52,587 bases of DNA from an uncultured Acidocella sp. (GCF_946222605.1 NZ_CAMIIE010000024.1:1-52587); one strand, 5' to 3'; numbered from the stretch's first letter, positions 31,679 to 40,120 are shown. A program made the numbers and translations. Notes: generated by a model from the letters alone, not told the origin.

Positions 31679-32104
31679 ATGGCGTTGACGCTCGAGACCG
31701 CGCAGAAAATCATCGCGGGGGCGCTGGCCCATGCCAAGAGCATCGAAACCAAGCCGCTGGCGGTGGTGGTGCTGGATGCGCGCGGCGCGCAGAAGGCCTT
31801 CGCGGCGCAGGACGGCACTTCGCTGAAGCGCGGCGAGATTGCTTTGGGCAAGGCGCAAGGCGCGCTGGGGCTGGGCATGGGCTCGCGGGCGCTGATGAAG
31901 CGGGCCGAGCAGCAGCCTTACTTCATCGCCGCCGCCACCGCCGCCATTGGCGGCGCGCTGGTGCCGGTGCCGGGCGGGGTGCTGATTCGGCAGAATGGTG
32001 CCGTCATCGGCGCGGTGGGCATTTCCGGCTGCACCTCGGATAATGACGAGGCTTGTGCGGTGGCGGGGATCTCCGGCGCCGGGCTGGACGCTGACGGCGG
32101 TTAA
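31679..32104 (+). CDS. Heme-binding/GlcG-like (HbpS family) protein
   Basis: This 141-residue single-domain GlcG/HbpS family protein begins LETAQKIIAGALAHAKSIETKPLAVVVLDARGAQKAF. Its conserved core is GGALVPVPGGVLIRQNGAVIGAVGISGCTSDNDEACAVAGI. Members bind heme or degradation products or act as accessory proteins; function varies. It starts 3 bp after the HNH gene, so the two probably share a transcript. The element at 32111 lies directly after its stop. Confidence 0.85.
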   Translation: MALTLETAQKIIAGALAHAKSIETKPLAVVVLDARGAQKAFAAQDGTSLKRGEIALGKAQGALGLGMGSRALMKRAEQQPYFIAAATAAIGGALVPVPGGVLIRQNGAVIGAVGISGCTSDNDEACAVAGISGAGLDADGG

Positions 32105-32110
32105 CAAAGA

Positions 32111-32196
32111 TTTTGGGGTGTTGGTAATCTCATTGCCAACACCCCAGACGTTTCCGCCCCTTTTTTGAAAAAAAGGGGCGGCCCCAAAAAACTTTT
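32111..32196. repeat. Palindromic element, class I, between convergent genes
   Basis: The central hairpin is TGGGGTGTTGGTAAT with ATTGCCAACACCCCA (32114-32146; 15 bp with one T-G pair and a loop of three). A CGTTTCC linker follows, then CCGCCCCTTTTTT / AAAAAAGGGGCGG (32154-32181), then CCAAAAAACTTTT. Its end overlaps the stop-codon region of the convergent RAM gene. It is likely a two-way terminator for the GlcG-like and RAM-LysR transcripts. Confidence 0.85.
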
Positions 32197-32442
32197 TTAA
32201 CCTGGCGTGAACGCGTTGAACGCGGTCATCGTCGAGGTGTCCCTGATCCCCGGCACCTTGTGCAGATGTTTGTTCACGAACAATCCCGGATCCTCGTCCT
32301 CCTCCAGATTGATGATCGCCATCAGATCATACGGCCCGGAAATCGAGTAGATATGGCAGGGGATCACATTGTCGATAATGTAGGCCGCCACCTCATAGGC
32401 CTGGCCCAGCTCGCATTTGATCTGCACGATCAACGTTTTCAT
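32197..32442 (-). CDS. Stand-alone Lrp/AsnC-type ligand-binding (RAM) protein
   Basis: This 81-residue protein consists only of the RAM (regulation of amino-acid metabolism) fold of Lrp/AsnC proteins. The hydrophobic alternation VQIKCELGQAYEVAAYIIDN and YSISGPYDLMAIINLEEDEDPGLFVN are typical. There is no helix-turn-helix. It would need a partner to act on DNA, and its start overlaps the LysR stop by 4 bp, so the two are translationally coupled. It may sense a small ligand. Confidence 0.88.
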   Translation of the reverse strand: MKTLIVQIKCELGQAYEVAAYIIDNVIPCHIYSISGPYDLMAIINLEEDEDPGLFVNKHLHKVPGIRDTSTMTAFNAFTPG

Positions 32443-33368
32443 GCGTATTCCTTCAATTCCTGCACGCCCTGGGATTCCACGGCGAAGTTTTTCAGCTGCT
32501 CGATGAACCAGCGCCCGGCCGGGCCCGGCGGCGCATCCTGCCGGTAGCCGGCGGACATGCTGATCTGGGCCCGCCCCGGAATGTCCTGCAATTGCAATTC
32601 CCGCAAGCGCCCGGCATCGAGATCATCCTGCACCATCTCCAAAGGCATCCCGCCCCAGCCAAGACCTGCCAGCAGAAAGGCGTGTTTGGCACCCAGATCC
32701 GCCAGCCGCCAATTGCGCCTGGAATGCACGCCAAATTCCTGCCCGCTGGTCAGCTCGGTGCGGTCGGTCAACACCAGTTGCACATGCTGCGCCATGTCGC
32801 ATTCACCCAAGGGCGCGGTCTTCATCGCCAGAGGATGTGAGGGGGCGGCGACATTCACCATCTCCACCGCCAGCAGCCGCTCGGTCATCAGCCCGGAAAT
32901 GCTGATCGGCAGATTGCACAATATGCCGATCTGGCTTTGCTGCTGCAGCACATTTTTCGCCACCCCGCCCAGCGCCTCGACATAAAGCCGCAGCGGGGTG
33001 AGCGGGAAGCGCTTCTCGAACACCGCCGCCGTGCGGGTGAGCACGGACATCGGGAACATCACATCCACCGCCACGGACAGCTCCGATTCGATCCCCGCCG
33101 CCATGCCCCTGGCACGCGATTTCATCAGCGCCATGCCAGCCAGCATCGCTTTCGCATCGGCCAGCAGCAGTTCGCCCCCCGGCGTGAGTTCCGGGTAGCG
33201 CCCCTCGCGCCGGAACAATTCCACACCCAGCTGCTCCTCCAGATTGGCAATCGCCTGGCTGACCACCGATTGCGCCCGCCCCAGCCTGCGCCCGGCGGCG
33301 GAAAAGCTCCTCTCTTCCGCCGCGGCGACGAAAATCCGCAACTGGTCGAATGTCACGCCTTCAATCAT
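32439..33368 (-). CDS. LysR family transcriptional regulator
   Basis: This 309-residue LTTR has the N-terminal winged HTH (TFDQLRIFVAAAEERSFSAAGRRLGRAQSVVSQAIANLEEQLGVELFRREGRYPELTPGGELLL, with the first helices at about 5-60) and a two-lobe effector domain (about 93-300). It is divergent from azoR with 122 bp between them, the standard arrangement for an LTTR controlling its neighbour. It is coupled downstream to the small RAM protein. Confidence 0.92.
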   Translation of the reverse strand: MIEGVTFDQLRIFVAAAEERSFSAAGRRLGRAQSVVSQAIANLEEQLGVELFRREGRYPELTPGGELLLADAKAMLAGMALMKSRARGMAAGIESELSVAVDVMFPMSVLTRTAAVFEKRFPLTPLRLYVEALGGVAKNVLQQQSQIGILCNLPISISGLMTERLLAVEMVNVAAPSHPLAMKTAPLGECDMAQHVQLVLTDRTELTSGQEFGVHSRRNWRLADLGAKHAFLLAGLGWGGMPLEMVQDDLDAGRLRELQLQDIPGRAQISMSAGYRQDAPPGPAGRWFIEQLKNFAVESQGVQELKEYA

Positions 33369-33386
33369 GTGAACCTATCGGCAAAT

Positions 33387-33403
33387 AAGATGGTATCCAT
33401 CTT
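33387..33403. promoter_or_regulatory. Candidate LysR operator between lysR and azoR
   Basis: AAGATGG-TAT-CCATCTT is a perfect inverted repeat with 7-bp arms and a 3-bp spacer, located 19 bp before the LysR start codon and about 90 bp before azoR. Its ATN-type dyad is of the LTTR binding-site form. Function is inferred from position and symmetry. Confidence 0.5.
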
Positions 33404-33490
33404 TATATATAGGCTTCTGCGCCGAAAATCATCTCCTTAATAAGGCTCCGAACCGCGCCGCAGACCGGCGCCGCAGTCAGGAGTGACATC

Positions 33491-34096
33491 ATGAAGCTTT
33501 GGCATATCGATTCCAGCGTGCTTGGCGATAATTCCGCCTCCCGCAAGCTCACCGCCGAGATCGTGGCGCGCGAAAAAGCGAAGCATCCCGGCCTCGAAGT
33601 CTCGTATCTGGACGTCGCCGCCGTGCCGCTGGGCCATCTCTCCCCGGCCCATATCGGCGCCATGTTCGGCCACCCGCCGACCGACGAGGCCACCCTGGCC
33701 GACATCGCCCGCGGTGGGGCCGCGATGGACGAGCTGTTTGCCGCCGACATCATCGTCATCGGCGCGCCGATGTATAATTTCGGCATCCCCAGCCAGCTGA
33801 AGGCGCTGATCGACCGCCTGCTGGTCGCCGGCAAGAGCTTCAAATATGGCGATGGCGGCGTGCCGGTCGGCCTGGTTCCGGCGGGCAAGAAGGTCATCAT
33901 CGCCTCCACCCGTGGCGGGCTCTACACCCCGGGCAACCCGGCGGCGGCGCTGGAGCATCAGGAAAGCCATCTGACCGCGCTGCTGAACTTCATTGGCCTC
34001 ACCGACATTGTGTTCGTGCGTGCGGAAGGCCTGGCGCTGCCGGATAACCGCGCGCCGTCGATGGCCAAGGCCGAGGCCGAGATCGCCAAGCTTTAA
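33491..34096 (+). CDS. azoR: FMN-dependent NADH:quinone oxidoreductase/azoreductase
   Basis: This 201-residue flavodoxin-like protein has the AzoR N-terminus WHIDSSVLGDNSASRKLTAEIV (FMN phosphate site), GAPMYNFGIPSQLKALIDRLLVAGKSFKY (about 94-122) and ASTRGGLYTPG near 137-147. Such enzymes reduce azo dyes and quinones with NADH, often under electrophile stress. It is divergent from the LysR gene and is probably controlled by it. An element of the palindromic family follows 5 bp after its stop. Confidence 0.92.
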   Translation: MKLWHIDSSVLGDNSASRKLTAEIVAREKAKHPGLEVSYLDVAAVPLGHLSPAHIGAMFGHPPTDEATLADIARGGAAMDELFAADIIVIGAPMYNFGIPSQLKALIDRLLVAGKSFKYGDGGVPVGLVPAGKKVIIASTRGGLYTPGNPAAALEHQESHLTALLNFIGLTDIVFVRAEGLALPDNRAPSMAKAEAEIAKL

Positions 34097-34101
34097 AAAA
34101 T

Positions 34102-34185
34102 CAAAAGTTTTTTGGGTGCCGCCTTTTTTACAAAAAAGGCGGCCTCTTCGTCGCGTTTTGAAAAAAGCGACACCAAAAGCTTTTG
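34102..34185. repeat. Palindromic element, class I, after azoR
   Basis: Terminal CAAAAGTTTTTTGGGTG (34102-34118) is the inverse of CACCAAAAGCTTTTG (34171-34185). Between them lie two local hairpins: GCCGCCTTTTTT-AC-AAAAAAGGCGGC (34118-34143, 12 bp perfect) and GTCGC...GCGAC (34150-34171). The central stem seen in other copies is reduced to CTCTTCG. It separates azoR from the first yceI gene. Confidence 0.85.
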
Positions 34186-34217
34186 TCATTATTCATCGTG
34201 TTTCGCAGGACCCTTTC

Positions 34218-34820
34218 ATGAAGACCCAGATTATCGCCCTCGCCGCCCTCGCTCTGCCCGCCTTCGCCATGGCGCAGACCGCGCCGAACCCGAACCCGGC
34301 CGACGTAAAGGCCGGCACCTACAGCGTTGAGCCCACCCATACCCGCATCCTGTTCGCGGTGGACCATATGGGCTTCACCACCTGGTATGGCGATTTCACC
34401 AACGCCGCCGGTACCCTCACGCTGGATCCGAAGAAGCTCTCCGCCTCCAGCTTCGACATCACCGTGCCGACCGACAGCGTCACCACCACCAACACCACGC
34501 TGGATGGCGAACTGAAATCCCCCGAATGGTTCGATGCGGCGAAGTATCCGACCATCGAATTCAAGTCCGAGAAGATCGTGCGCACCGGCAAGGATACCGC
34601 TCTGGTCACCGGTGAGTTCACCTTCCATGGCGTCACCAAGCCGCTCACGCTGAAGGCGAAGTTCAATGCCGGCGGCATCAACCCGCTGAGCAAGCAATAC
34701 ACGATCGGCTTCAACCTCTCCGGTTCGCTGAAGCGCTCGGACTTCAACCAGAAAACCTACCTGCCGCTGATCGGCGACAATGTCGCCATCAGCATCAGCG
34801 CCGCTTTCGTTCAGAAGTAA
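34218..34820 (+). CDS. YceI family periplasmic protein
   Basis: This 200-residue protein has a Sec signal peptide (MKTQIIALAALALPAFAMA) and a YceI lipocalin-like domain starting AGTYSVEPTHTRILFAVDHMGFTTWYGDFTN. The conserved DFNQKTYLPLIGDNVAISI block closes it. YceI proteins bind polyisoprenoid chains such as ubiquinone precursors in the periplasm. The start at 34218 is fixed by the signal peptide; longer readings run through the element. It lies 1 bp before the cytochrome b561 gene. Confidence 0.92.
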   Translation: MKTQIIALAALALPAFAMAQTAPNPNPADVKAGTYSVEPTHTRILFAVDHMGFTTWYGDFTNAAGTLTLDPKKLSASSFDITVPTDSVTTTNTTLDGELKSPEWFDAAKYPTIEFKSEKIVRTGKDTALVTGEFTFHGVTKPLTLKAKFNAGGINPLSKQYTIGFNLSGSLKRSDFNQKTYLPLIGDNVAISISAAFVQK

Positions 34821-34821
34821 G

Positions 34822-35391
34822 ATGCAAGCGCGTTCGCGCTATGATCTGGTCGCGATCACCCTGCATTGGGTGATCGCGCTGGGGATGCTGTTTCAGCTCG
34901 CGATGGGGCTGGCGATGGTGCATTGGGGCTTTCCCATCGGCACCAAATTCATGCTGTTCCAGCTGCATAAATCCGTCGGCATCACCATTCTGGCGGCGGT
35001 GATTTTGCGCGTGCTCTGGCGCCTCTGGCACAAGCCCCCGGCGCTGCCGCGGACGATGACGAGGCTGGAGGTCAAGGCCGCGCACGGCACGCATCATCTG
35101 CTCTATCTGCTGATGCTGGAAATCCCGCTCAGCGGCTGGCTGGTCGCCTCGCTTTCGCCGCTGCATATCCCGACGGTTCTGTATAAAACCATCCCCTGGC
35201 CGGCGCTGCCGGTGCCGGCGGGCTGGGTGAGCCAGCTCGGTGAGCATCGCGCCGGCACGCTGCATGCCTGGAGCGCCTACATCATCCTGGCGGCGATCGC
35301 GCTGCATCTGCTGGCCGTCATCCGCCATCAGTTTTTCAAACGCGACGGCGTGCTGGCCCGCATGCTGCCGCTTTCCCGGAGCGCCTCATGA
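34822..35391 (+). CDS. Cytochrome b561 family protein
   Basis: This 189-residue four-helix membrane cytochrome has heme-ligand His residues in AITLHWVIALGML, FQLHKSVGITIL, RAGTLHAWSAYIILAAIALHLLAVIRHQFF and near KAAHGTHHLLYLLM. It probably passes electrons between the quinone pool and periplasmic acceptors. It is sandwiched between two yceI genes with 1-bp spacing upstream and a 4-bp overlap downstream, so the three are one operon. Confidence 0.92.
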   Translation: MQARSRYDLVAITLHWVIALGMLFQLAMGLAMVHWGFPIGTKFMLFQLHKSVGITILAAVILRVLWRLWHKPPALPRTMTRLEVKAAHGTHHLLYLLMLEIPLSGWLVASLSPLHIPTVLYKTIPWPALPVPAGWVSQLGEHRAGTLHAWSAYIILAAIALHLLAVIRHQFFKRDGVLARMLPLSRSAS

Positions 35392-35936
35392 AATCCTCGC
35401 TTCTCCTGGCCGGCTTCCTGCTGGCCGGCTCCCCGGCTCTGGCGGCGGATTGGACCATCCAGCCTGCCGCCTCCAGCCTCACCTTCACCGGCACCGAAAC
35501 CGGCGCTTCCTTCACCGGCAGCTTCGGCAGCTGGGGCGGGCAGATTTCCTACGATCCGGCGAAGCCGCAGGAGGCGCATGTGCATCTGACCATCGCCCTG
35601 GCCAGCGCCAAATCCGGCGACGCCCAGCGCGACCAGGCGATGCCGGGCTCGGACTGGTTCGATGTCAGCGCGTTTCCGCAAGCGGTGTTTGACGCCACCG
35701 GCTTCACCCCGCAGGGCGGCGACAAGTTCCTGGCCAATGGCACGCTGACGATTCGCGGCGTGAAGAAGCCGGTATCGCTGCCCTTCACCCTCGATGTCAC
35801 CGGCGACAAGGCGGTGGCGAAGGGCAAGATCACGCTCACCCGCACGGATTTCGGTGTGGGGCAGGGGGCCTGGAGCAGCGGCGACTATGTCGGGCTGAAG
35901 GTGGATGTCGCGTTCACGCTGACGGCGAGCTCCTAA
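35388..35936 (+). CDS. YceI family periplasmic protein, second copy
   Basis: This 182-residue protein has a signal peptide (MKSSLLLAGFLLAGSPALAA) and a YceI domain (WTIQPAASSLTFTGTETGASFTGSFGSW, then TRTDFGVGQGAWSSGDYVGLKVDVAFTL). It differs substantially from the first YceI protein, so the pair is not a recent duplication. The start overlaps the cytochrome b561 stop by 4 bp. Both YceI proteins may shuttle isoprenoid ligands to the cytochrome; that is inference. Confidence 0.92.
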   Translation: MKSSLLLAGFLLAGSPALAADWTIQPAASSLTFTGTETGASFTGSFGSWGGQISYDPAKPQEAHVHLTIALASAKSGDAQRDQAMPGSDWFDVSAFPQAVFDATGFTPQGGDKFLANGTLTIRGVKKPVSLPFTLDVTGDKAVAKGKITLTRTDFGVGQGAWSSGDYVGLKVDVAFTLTASS

Positions 35937-35954
35937 GCCTCTGACTTAAAAGAG

Positions 35955-36090
35955 CAAAAGTTTTTGAGGGTGTGGGAGCTTTTTTCAAAAAGCTCCCACG
36001 AAACGTCTGGGGTGTTCGCAACGCCGGTGCCACCGCCGCAGACTTTTCGCACCCCTTTCATGCCGCGCCGCGGCATTCTTAAAAACTTTG
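35955..36090. repeat. Palindromic element, class I with eroded right half
   Basis: The left part begins CAAAAGTTTTTGAGGGTG, then the hairpin GTGGGAGC-TTTTTT-C-AAAAA-GCTCCCAC (35972-35999). The conserved linker GAAACGTCTGGGG follows, then GTCTG/CAGAC arms (36005-36043), TTTTCGCACC, a separate ATGCCGCG/CGCGGCAT hairpin (about 36060-36076) and AAAAACTTTG. It lies 18 bp after the second yceI gene and just before ftsK. Confidence 0.8.
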
Positions 36091-36122
36091 AAAATCAAAC
36101 GCTGGCATCTATAAGTTATGCC

Positions 36123-38534
36123 ATGGCTGTTGATCTGGGTGCCCGTCGTTTCATATCTCCGTCCATCCGCGCGCAGCTCAAGCGCCGGACAGGTGAGCTT
36201 GGCGCCATCATCATCGCCCTGGTCGCGCTCACACTCGGCCTGGCTCTGGCCTCCTACAATCCGGCCGACCCCTCCTTCGACACGATCAGCGCCAGCCCGG
36301 CCCATAATCTTGCCGGCACCACCGGCGCCGACATCGCGGATCTGATGCTGCAAGGCTTCGGCATCGCCGCCTTCATTCCCGTGGCGGTGCTGCTGGCCTG
36401 GGCTTATCGCATGGGCATTCGCGGCCAGGTGGGCCATTCCAAGACGCGCATCATCCTCGCCTGCGCCGCCATGCCGCTCGCCGCCATGGCGCTGTCGATG
36501 GCGTTTCAGATCATCCCCGGCGGGCGGCTCGGCTGGCCGGTGCCGGCTGGGCTGGGCGGTGCCGCCGGGCAGGTGCTGGCGCATATGGTCACCGCTTTGG
36601 GCCATTCCGTGCTCGGCAAGCTGGGCGGCGGGCTGGTGATGATCCTCACGCTGCTGCTGGCGCTGGGCAGTTTCGGCTTCGCGCTTGGCTTCACCCCTGG
36701 CGAATGGCGCTCCGGCGGCCGGCGCGCGGTGCAGGCCGCCTCGGGTGCCGCCAGCCATAGCCGCAAGAGCGCTGCCGTCGTCTCCTCCTGGCTCTCGCCC
36801 TTGCTGCAGACCGCCTCTGGCGGCGCGGCGCAGGCCGCCGAGCCCTCCCGCGCCTGGGTGCCCTCCCTTGGCGCCCCGGAGGATGACGAGGACGAGGCGC
36901 TGCCCGCCCCACGCAGCGAGCCGGCCTTGCCGATGCGCGCCAAGCCGAACGTCAAAGCCGTCGCCACCACCCGTGCCGCGCCGCCGCAGCAGCAGCGTCT
37001 GCCGTTGGAGGAGCTGGGCTGGGAGCCGCCGGCGCTGGATCTGCTGCGCGCCGCGCCGGCCCGTGGCAATAGCGGCCCCTCCGAGGAGGCGCTGCAGAAT
37101 AATGCCCGGCTGCTGGAGACCGTGCTGCAGGATTACGGCGTGCAGGGCAAAATCGTCGAAATCCGCCCTGGCCCGGTGGTCACGCTCTATGAGCTGGAAC
37201 CCGCGCCGGGCATCCGTTCCGCCCGCGTCATCGGCCTCTCGGAAGATATCGCCCGCTCGCTCTCGGTGATGTCCGTGCGCATCGCCGTCGTCGCCGGGCG
37301 CAATGTCATCGGCATCGAGGTGCCGAACGCCAAGCGCGAGACGGTGTTCCTCTCCGAGCTGCTGGGTGCGGCCGATTGGGGCCGCCAGAACGGCGCGCTC
37401 TCGCTCGCTTTGGGCAAGGACATCTCCGGCGCCCCGATCATCGCCGATCTCGCCCGGATGCCGCATCTGCTCATCGCCGGCACCACCGGCTCGGGCAAAT
37501 CCGTCGGCGTCAATGCGATGATCATGAGCCTGCTGTTCAAGCTCTCGCCCGAGCAATGCCGGCTGATCATGATCGACCCGAAAATCCTGGAATTGTCGGT
37601 CTATGACGGCATCCCGCATCTGCTCACCCCGGTGGTGACGGAGCCGCCGAAAGCGGTGGCGGCGCTGAAATGGGTGGTGCGCGAGATGGACCGCCGCTAC
37701 CGCGCCATGAGCCAGCTCGCGGTGCGCAATATCAGCGGCTATAATGACCGGGTGAACGAGGCCCGCGGCCGCGGCGAGGTCGTCACCCGCCGCGTACAGA
37801 CCGGCTTTGACTCCGAAACCGGCAAGCCGGTGTTCGAGGAGCAGCCGCTGGCGCTGGAGCCGCTGCCCTTCATCGTCGTCTTCATCGATGAAATGGCGGA
37901 TCTGATGATGGTCGCCGGCAAGGAGATTGAAATCTGCGTGCAGCGCCTGGCCCAGAAAGCCCGCGCCGCCGGCATCCATGTCATCATGGCCACCCAGCGC
38001 CCCTCTGTGGACGTGATCACCGGCACCATCAAGGCCAACTTCCCCACCCGTATCTCCTTCCAGGTGATCTCCAAATTCGACAGCCGCACCATCCTGGGCG
38101 AGCAGGGGGCGGAGCAGCTGCTGGGCCAGGGCGATCTGCTCTACATGGCCGGCGGCGGGCGAATCACCCGCGTCCACGGCCCCTTCGTCTCAGACCAGGA
38201 GGTGGAGGCGGTGGTGGACTATCTGCGCGAGCAGGGCGAGCCGAATTATCTGGATGAGGTCACCGAGCCCAGCGAGGACGATGAGGCCCCGGCCAGCGGC
38301 GGCGGCGCCATTGGCGGCAACACGACCGGCGAGAACGCGCTTTACGACCAGGCCGTGGCGATCGTCGCGCGGGACCGCAAGGCCAGCACCTCCTATCTGC
38401 AGCGTTGCTTGACGATTGGGTATAATCGCGCGGCGAAGCTGATTGAGCAGATGGAGAAAGAGGGCGTGGTGTCGCCGGCTAATCACGTGGGTAAACGTGA
38501 GGTATTGGTGCGACATGAGCGGGACGAGGATTAG
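36123..38534 (+). CDS. ftsK: DNA translocase FtsK
   Basis: This 803-residue protein has N-terminal membrane helices (about 30-190), a Pro/Ala linker and a motor domain with Walker A GTTGSGKS (453-460). LIMIDPKILELSVYDGIPHLLTPVVT and Walker B PFIVVFIDEMADLMMV follow. A C-terminal gamma winged-helix domain (about 730-800, TSYLQRCLTIGYNRAAKLIEQMEKEGVV) recognises KOPS sites. It coordinates chromosome segregation with division. The start MAVDLGARRF at 36123 is preferred, because upstream in-frame codons run through the repeat element. Confidence 0.95.
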   Translation: MAVDLGARRFISPSIRAQLKRRTGELGAIIIALVALTLGLALASYNPADPSFDTISASPAHNLAGTTGADIADLMLQGFGIAAFIPVAVLLAWAYRMGIRGQVGHSKTRIILACAAMPLAAMALSMAFQIIPGGRLGWPVPAGLGGAAGQVLAHMVTALGHSVLGKLGGGLVMILTLLLALGSFGFALGFTPGEWRSGGRRAVQAASGAASHSRKSAAVVSSWLSPLLQTASGGAAQAAEPSRAWVPSLGAPEDDEDEALPAPRSEPALPMRAKPNVKAVATTRAAPPQQQRLPLEELGWEPPALDLLRAAPARGNSGPSEEALQNNARLLETVLQDYGVQGKIVEIRPGPVVTLYELEPAPGIRSARVIGLSEDIARSLSVMSVRIAVVAGRNVIGIEVPNAKRETVFLSELLGAADWGRQNGALSLALGKDISGAPIIADLARMPHLLIAGTTGSGKSVGVNAMIMSLLFKLSPEQCRLIMIDPKILELSVYDGIPHLLTPVVTEPPKAVAALKWVVREMDRRYRAMSQLAVRNISGYNDRVNEARGRGEVVTRRVQTGFDSETGKPVFEEQPLALEPLPFIVVFIDEMADLMMVAGKEIEICVQRLAQKARAAGIHVIMATQRPSVDVITGTIKANFPTRISFQVISKFDSRTILGEQGAEQLLGQGDLLYMAGGGRITRVHGPFVSDQEVEAVVDYLREQGEPNYLDEVTEPSEDDEAPASGGGAIGGNTTGENALYDQAVAIVARDRKASTSYLQRCLTIGYNRAAKLIEQMEKEGVVSPANHVGKREVLVRHERDED

Positions 38535-38560
38535 GGCTTTACGGCGCTTTTCTTGAGGCC

Positions 38561-38662
38561 CAGGTGTTTTTCGCCGCTTTTTGAAAAAAGCGGCCCCTCC
38601 TGCGGCCTTCCATCACTGCTGCGCAGTGTCAGAACCTTCGCCGCCTCCGCCCAAAACTTTTG
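38561..38662. repeat. Palindromic element, class II, after ftsK
   Basis: GTTTTTC is followed by the hairpin GCCGCTTTTT-GA-AAAAAGCGGC (38573-38594). A second module holds CCCCTCCTGCGGCC, the hairpin CACTGC-TGC-GCAGTG (38614-38628), CAGAACCTTCGCCGCC and the terminal CCAAAACTTTTG. The same order occurs at 44416-44514 with different but complementary arms. The rest of the gap to 38773 is AT-rich and probably holds the cupin gene promoter. Confidence 0.8.
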
Positions 38663-38773
38663 TAAATTATTCATTTTTCTGCGTTTTTGTTGCACCGCAA
38701 AATTATCCTGGCGGTCGGCACAGGCTTTGTGGCAGGCTGAGCTTTCCATTCCGCATAGAGAAGGAAGCCGCTC

Positions 38774-39211
38774 ATGCTCGACAAGGCGATTGTGAATCTC
38801 TTCTCCCACGTCAAACCCGCCGACACACCCTGGCGCGCCGACGGTCTGCGCAGCTTCTTCCTCTACAAGGATCTCGGCGTGGACGCCGCCACCGGCGGGC
38901 GCGTCATCGCCCAGCTGGTCAAGGCCAACCCGGACTTCCCGCCCGAGGCCGGCACCGGCTGGCACCAGCATGTGGCGGATTTCCACATCGTCTTCATGAC
39001 CAAAGGCTGGGCCCGGTTCATGTATGGCGACAAGGAACATCTGGTGGAAGCCGGGGATTGCGTGCACCAGCAGCCCGGCATCACCCATTACCTCTTCGAC
39101 TATTCGCCGGACATGGAATATCTCGAAATCACCTCGCCCGCCGCCTTCGGCACGGTGGATGCCCCCGGCCCCTGCGCCGTTCCAAGCCCCACCCCCTGGC
39201 CCGCCGCGTGA
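38774..39211 (+). CDS. Cupin-domain protein
   Basis: This 145-residue single-domain cupin carries the first metal motif GTGWHQHVADFHIVFMTKGWARFMYG (His residues at about 63, 65 and 70) and the second motif GDCVHQQPGITHYLFDYSPDMEYLEI. It is expected to bind a metal, but its reaction is unknown. Upstream GAAGGAAG supplies the ribosome site. A strong two-way terminator follows at 39234. Confidence 0.85.
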   Translation: MLDKAIVNLFSHVKPADTPWRADGLRSFFLYKDLGVDAATGGRVIAQLVKANPDFPPEAGTGWHQHVADFHIVFMTKGWARFMYGDKEHLVEAGDCVHQQPGITHYLFDYSPDMEYLEITSPAAFGTVDAPGPCAVPSPTPWPAA

Positions 39212-39233
39212 GGCTGGCCCGGTTTTAGGCGCA

Positions 39234-39270
39234 AATAAGCCGCCTTTCCGCCAATGAAAGGCGGCTTATT
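39234..39270. terminator. Two-way terminator between cupin and GST genes
   Basis: AATAAGCCGCCTTTC (39234-39248) and GAAAGGCGGCTTATT (39256-39270) form a perfect 15-bp stem with a 7-nt loop. It lies between convergent genes. Its sequence is unrelated to the dispersed palindromic elements. Confidence 0.85.
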
Positions 39271-39333
39271 GATCCTGCCATGATCCATCACGCCGCCCAG
39301 CCGGGGCGCGCCGGGGTTACGCCAGCGCCGCGC

Positions 39334-39990
39334 TCAGAAATCCAGATCCAGCTCGATGATCTCCTGCGGCTCCTCACGCGCATCCGCGATCCATTCCTTC
39401 ATCGGCGACCAGTTCAGGATGGTGTCGCAATAATCCTGGCACACCGGGCCGACCGTGACATCGTAGGAGAGAAACCGTGTGACCACCGGGGCGTACATGC
39501 AGTCGGCGATCGTCGGCTGGCGGCCGAACAGGAACGGGCCCTTCCATGTGGTCAGGCAGTCCTGCCAGATCGAGAGAATCCGGTCGATATCCGCCTGTGC
39601 GGAGGACCAGACGGTGAAACCCGGCTTGCGAAAGCGCAGATTCATCGGCAGCGAGGAGCGCAAGGCGGCAAAACCGGAATGCATCTCGCCGGAAATGGAG
39701 CGGCAGCGCGCCCGCGCCGCCGGATCGCGCGGCAGCATATTCGCCTCGGGGAAGGCCTCGTTGAGATATTCGGCGATGGCGATGGTGTCCCACACGCTGA
39801 TCTCGCCATGGATGAGGCAGGGCACCAGAATCGAGGAGGTGCGCATCAACAGCTCCTCCTTGGCGCGCGGATCATCCGGCGAAACCCGCTCCTCCTTGAA
39901 GGAAAGGCCGGAGAGTTTGGCGAGCAGAAAGCCCCGGAGCGACCAGGAAGAATAATTCTTGCTGCTGATCAGCAGGGTCGCTTCCGTCAT
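39334..39990 (-). CDS. Glutathione S-transferase family protein
   Basis: This 218-residue GST has the N-terminal thioredoxin fold with a possible catalytic Ser motif, ISSKNYSSWSLRGFLLAKLSG, and the cis-Pro region SSILVPCLIHGEISVWDTIAIAEYLNEAFPE. A helical domain ends at DLDF. The SSKNYSSWSLR start is typical of a bacterial GST subgroup annotated as YfcF/GstB-like. The start at 39990 has AAGGAAAGG upstream. It also ends in DLDF like the FzlA-like protein at 162, although otherwise it is a different subfamily. Confidence 0.9.
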   Translation of the reverse strand: MTEATLLISSKNYSSWSLRGFLLAKLSGLSFKEERVSPDDPRAKEELLMRTSSILVPCLIHGEISVWDTIAIAEYLNEAFPEANMLPRDPAARARCRSISGEMHSGFAALRSSLPMNLRFRKPGFTVWSSAQADIDRILSIWQDCLTTWKGPFLFGRQPTIADCMYAPVVTRFLSYDVTVGPVCQDYCDTILNWSPMKEWIADAREEPQEIIELDLDF

Positions 39991-40120
39991 GTTCACCCTT
40001 TCCTTTTAGACAAAATGAAACCATGATTACTAAAACTCAAAAGCATGGACAATGCTATGTCGGTTTCGCGGGGCGTGCCCATTTTTGTAAGAGTCGTAGG
40101 CGCTGGGGATTAGTTTTTTA

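Noticed and set aside
35985..38177. Long antisense frame over ftsK (730 codons)
   Set aside because: Antisense to FtsK and passing through the palindromic element; no protein features.
39334..39990. The second GST as a recent duplicate of the FzlA-like protein because both end in DLDF
   Set aside because: Their N-terminal domains and helical regions belong to different GST subgroups; only the last four residues agree.
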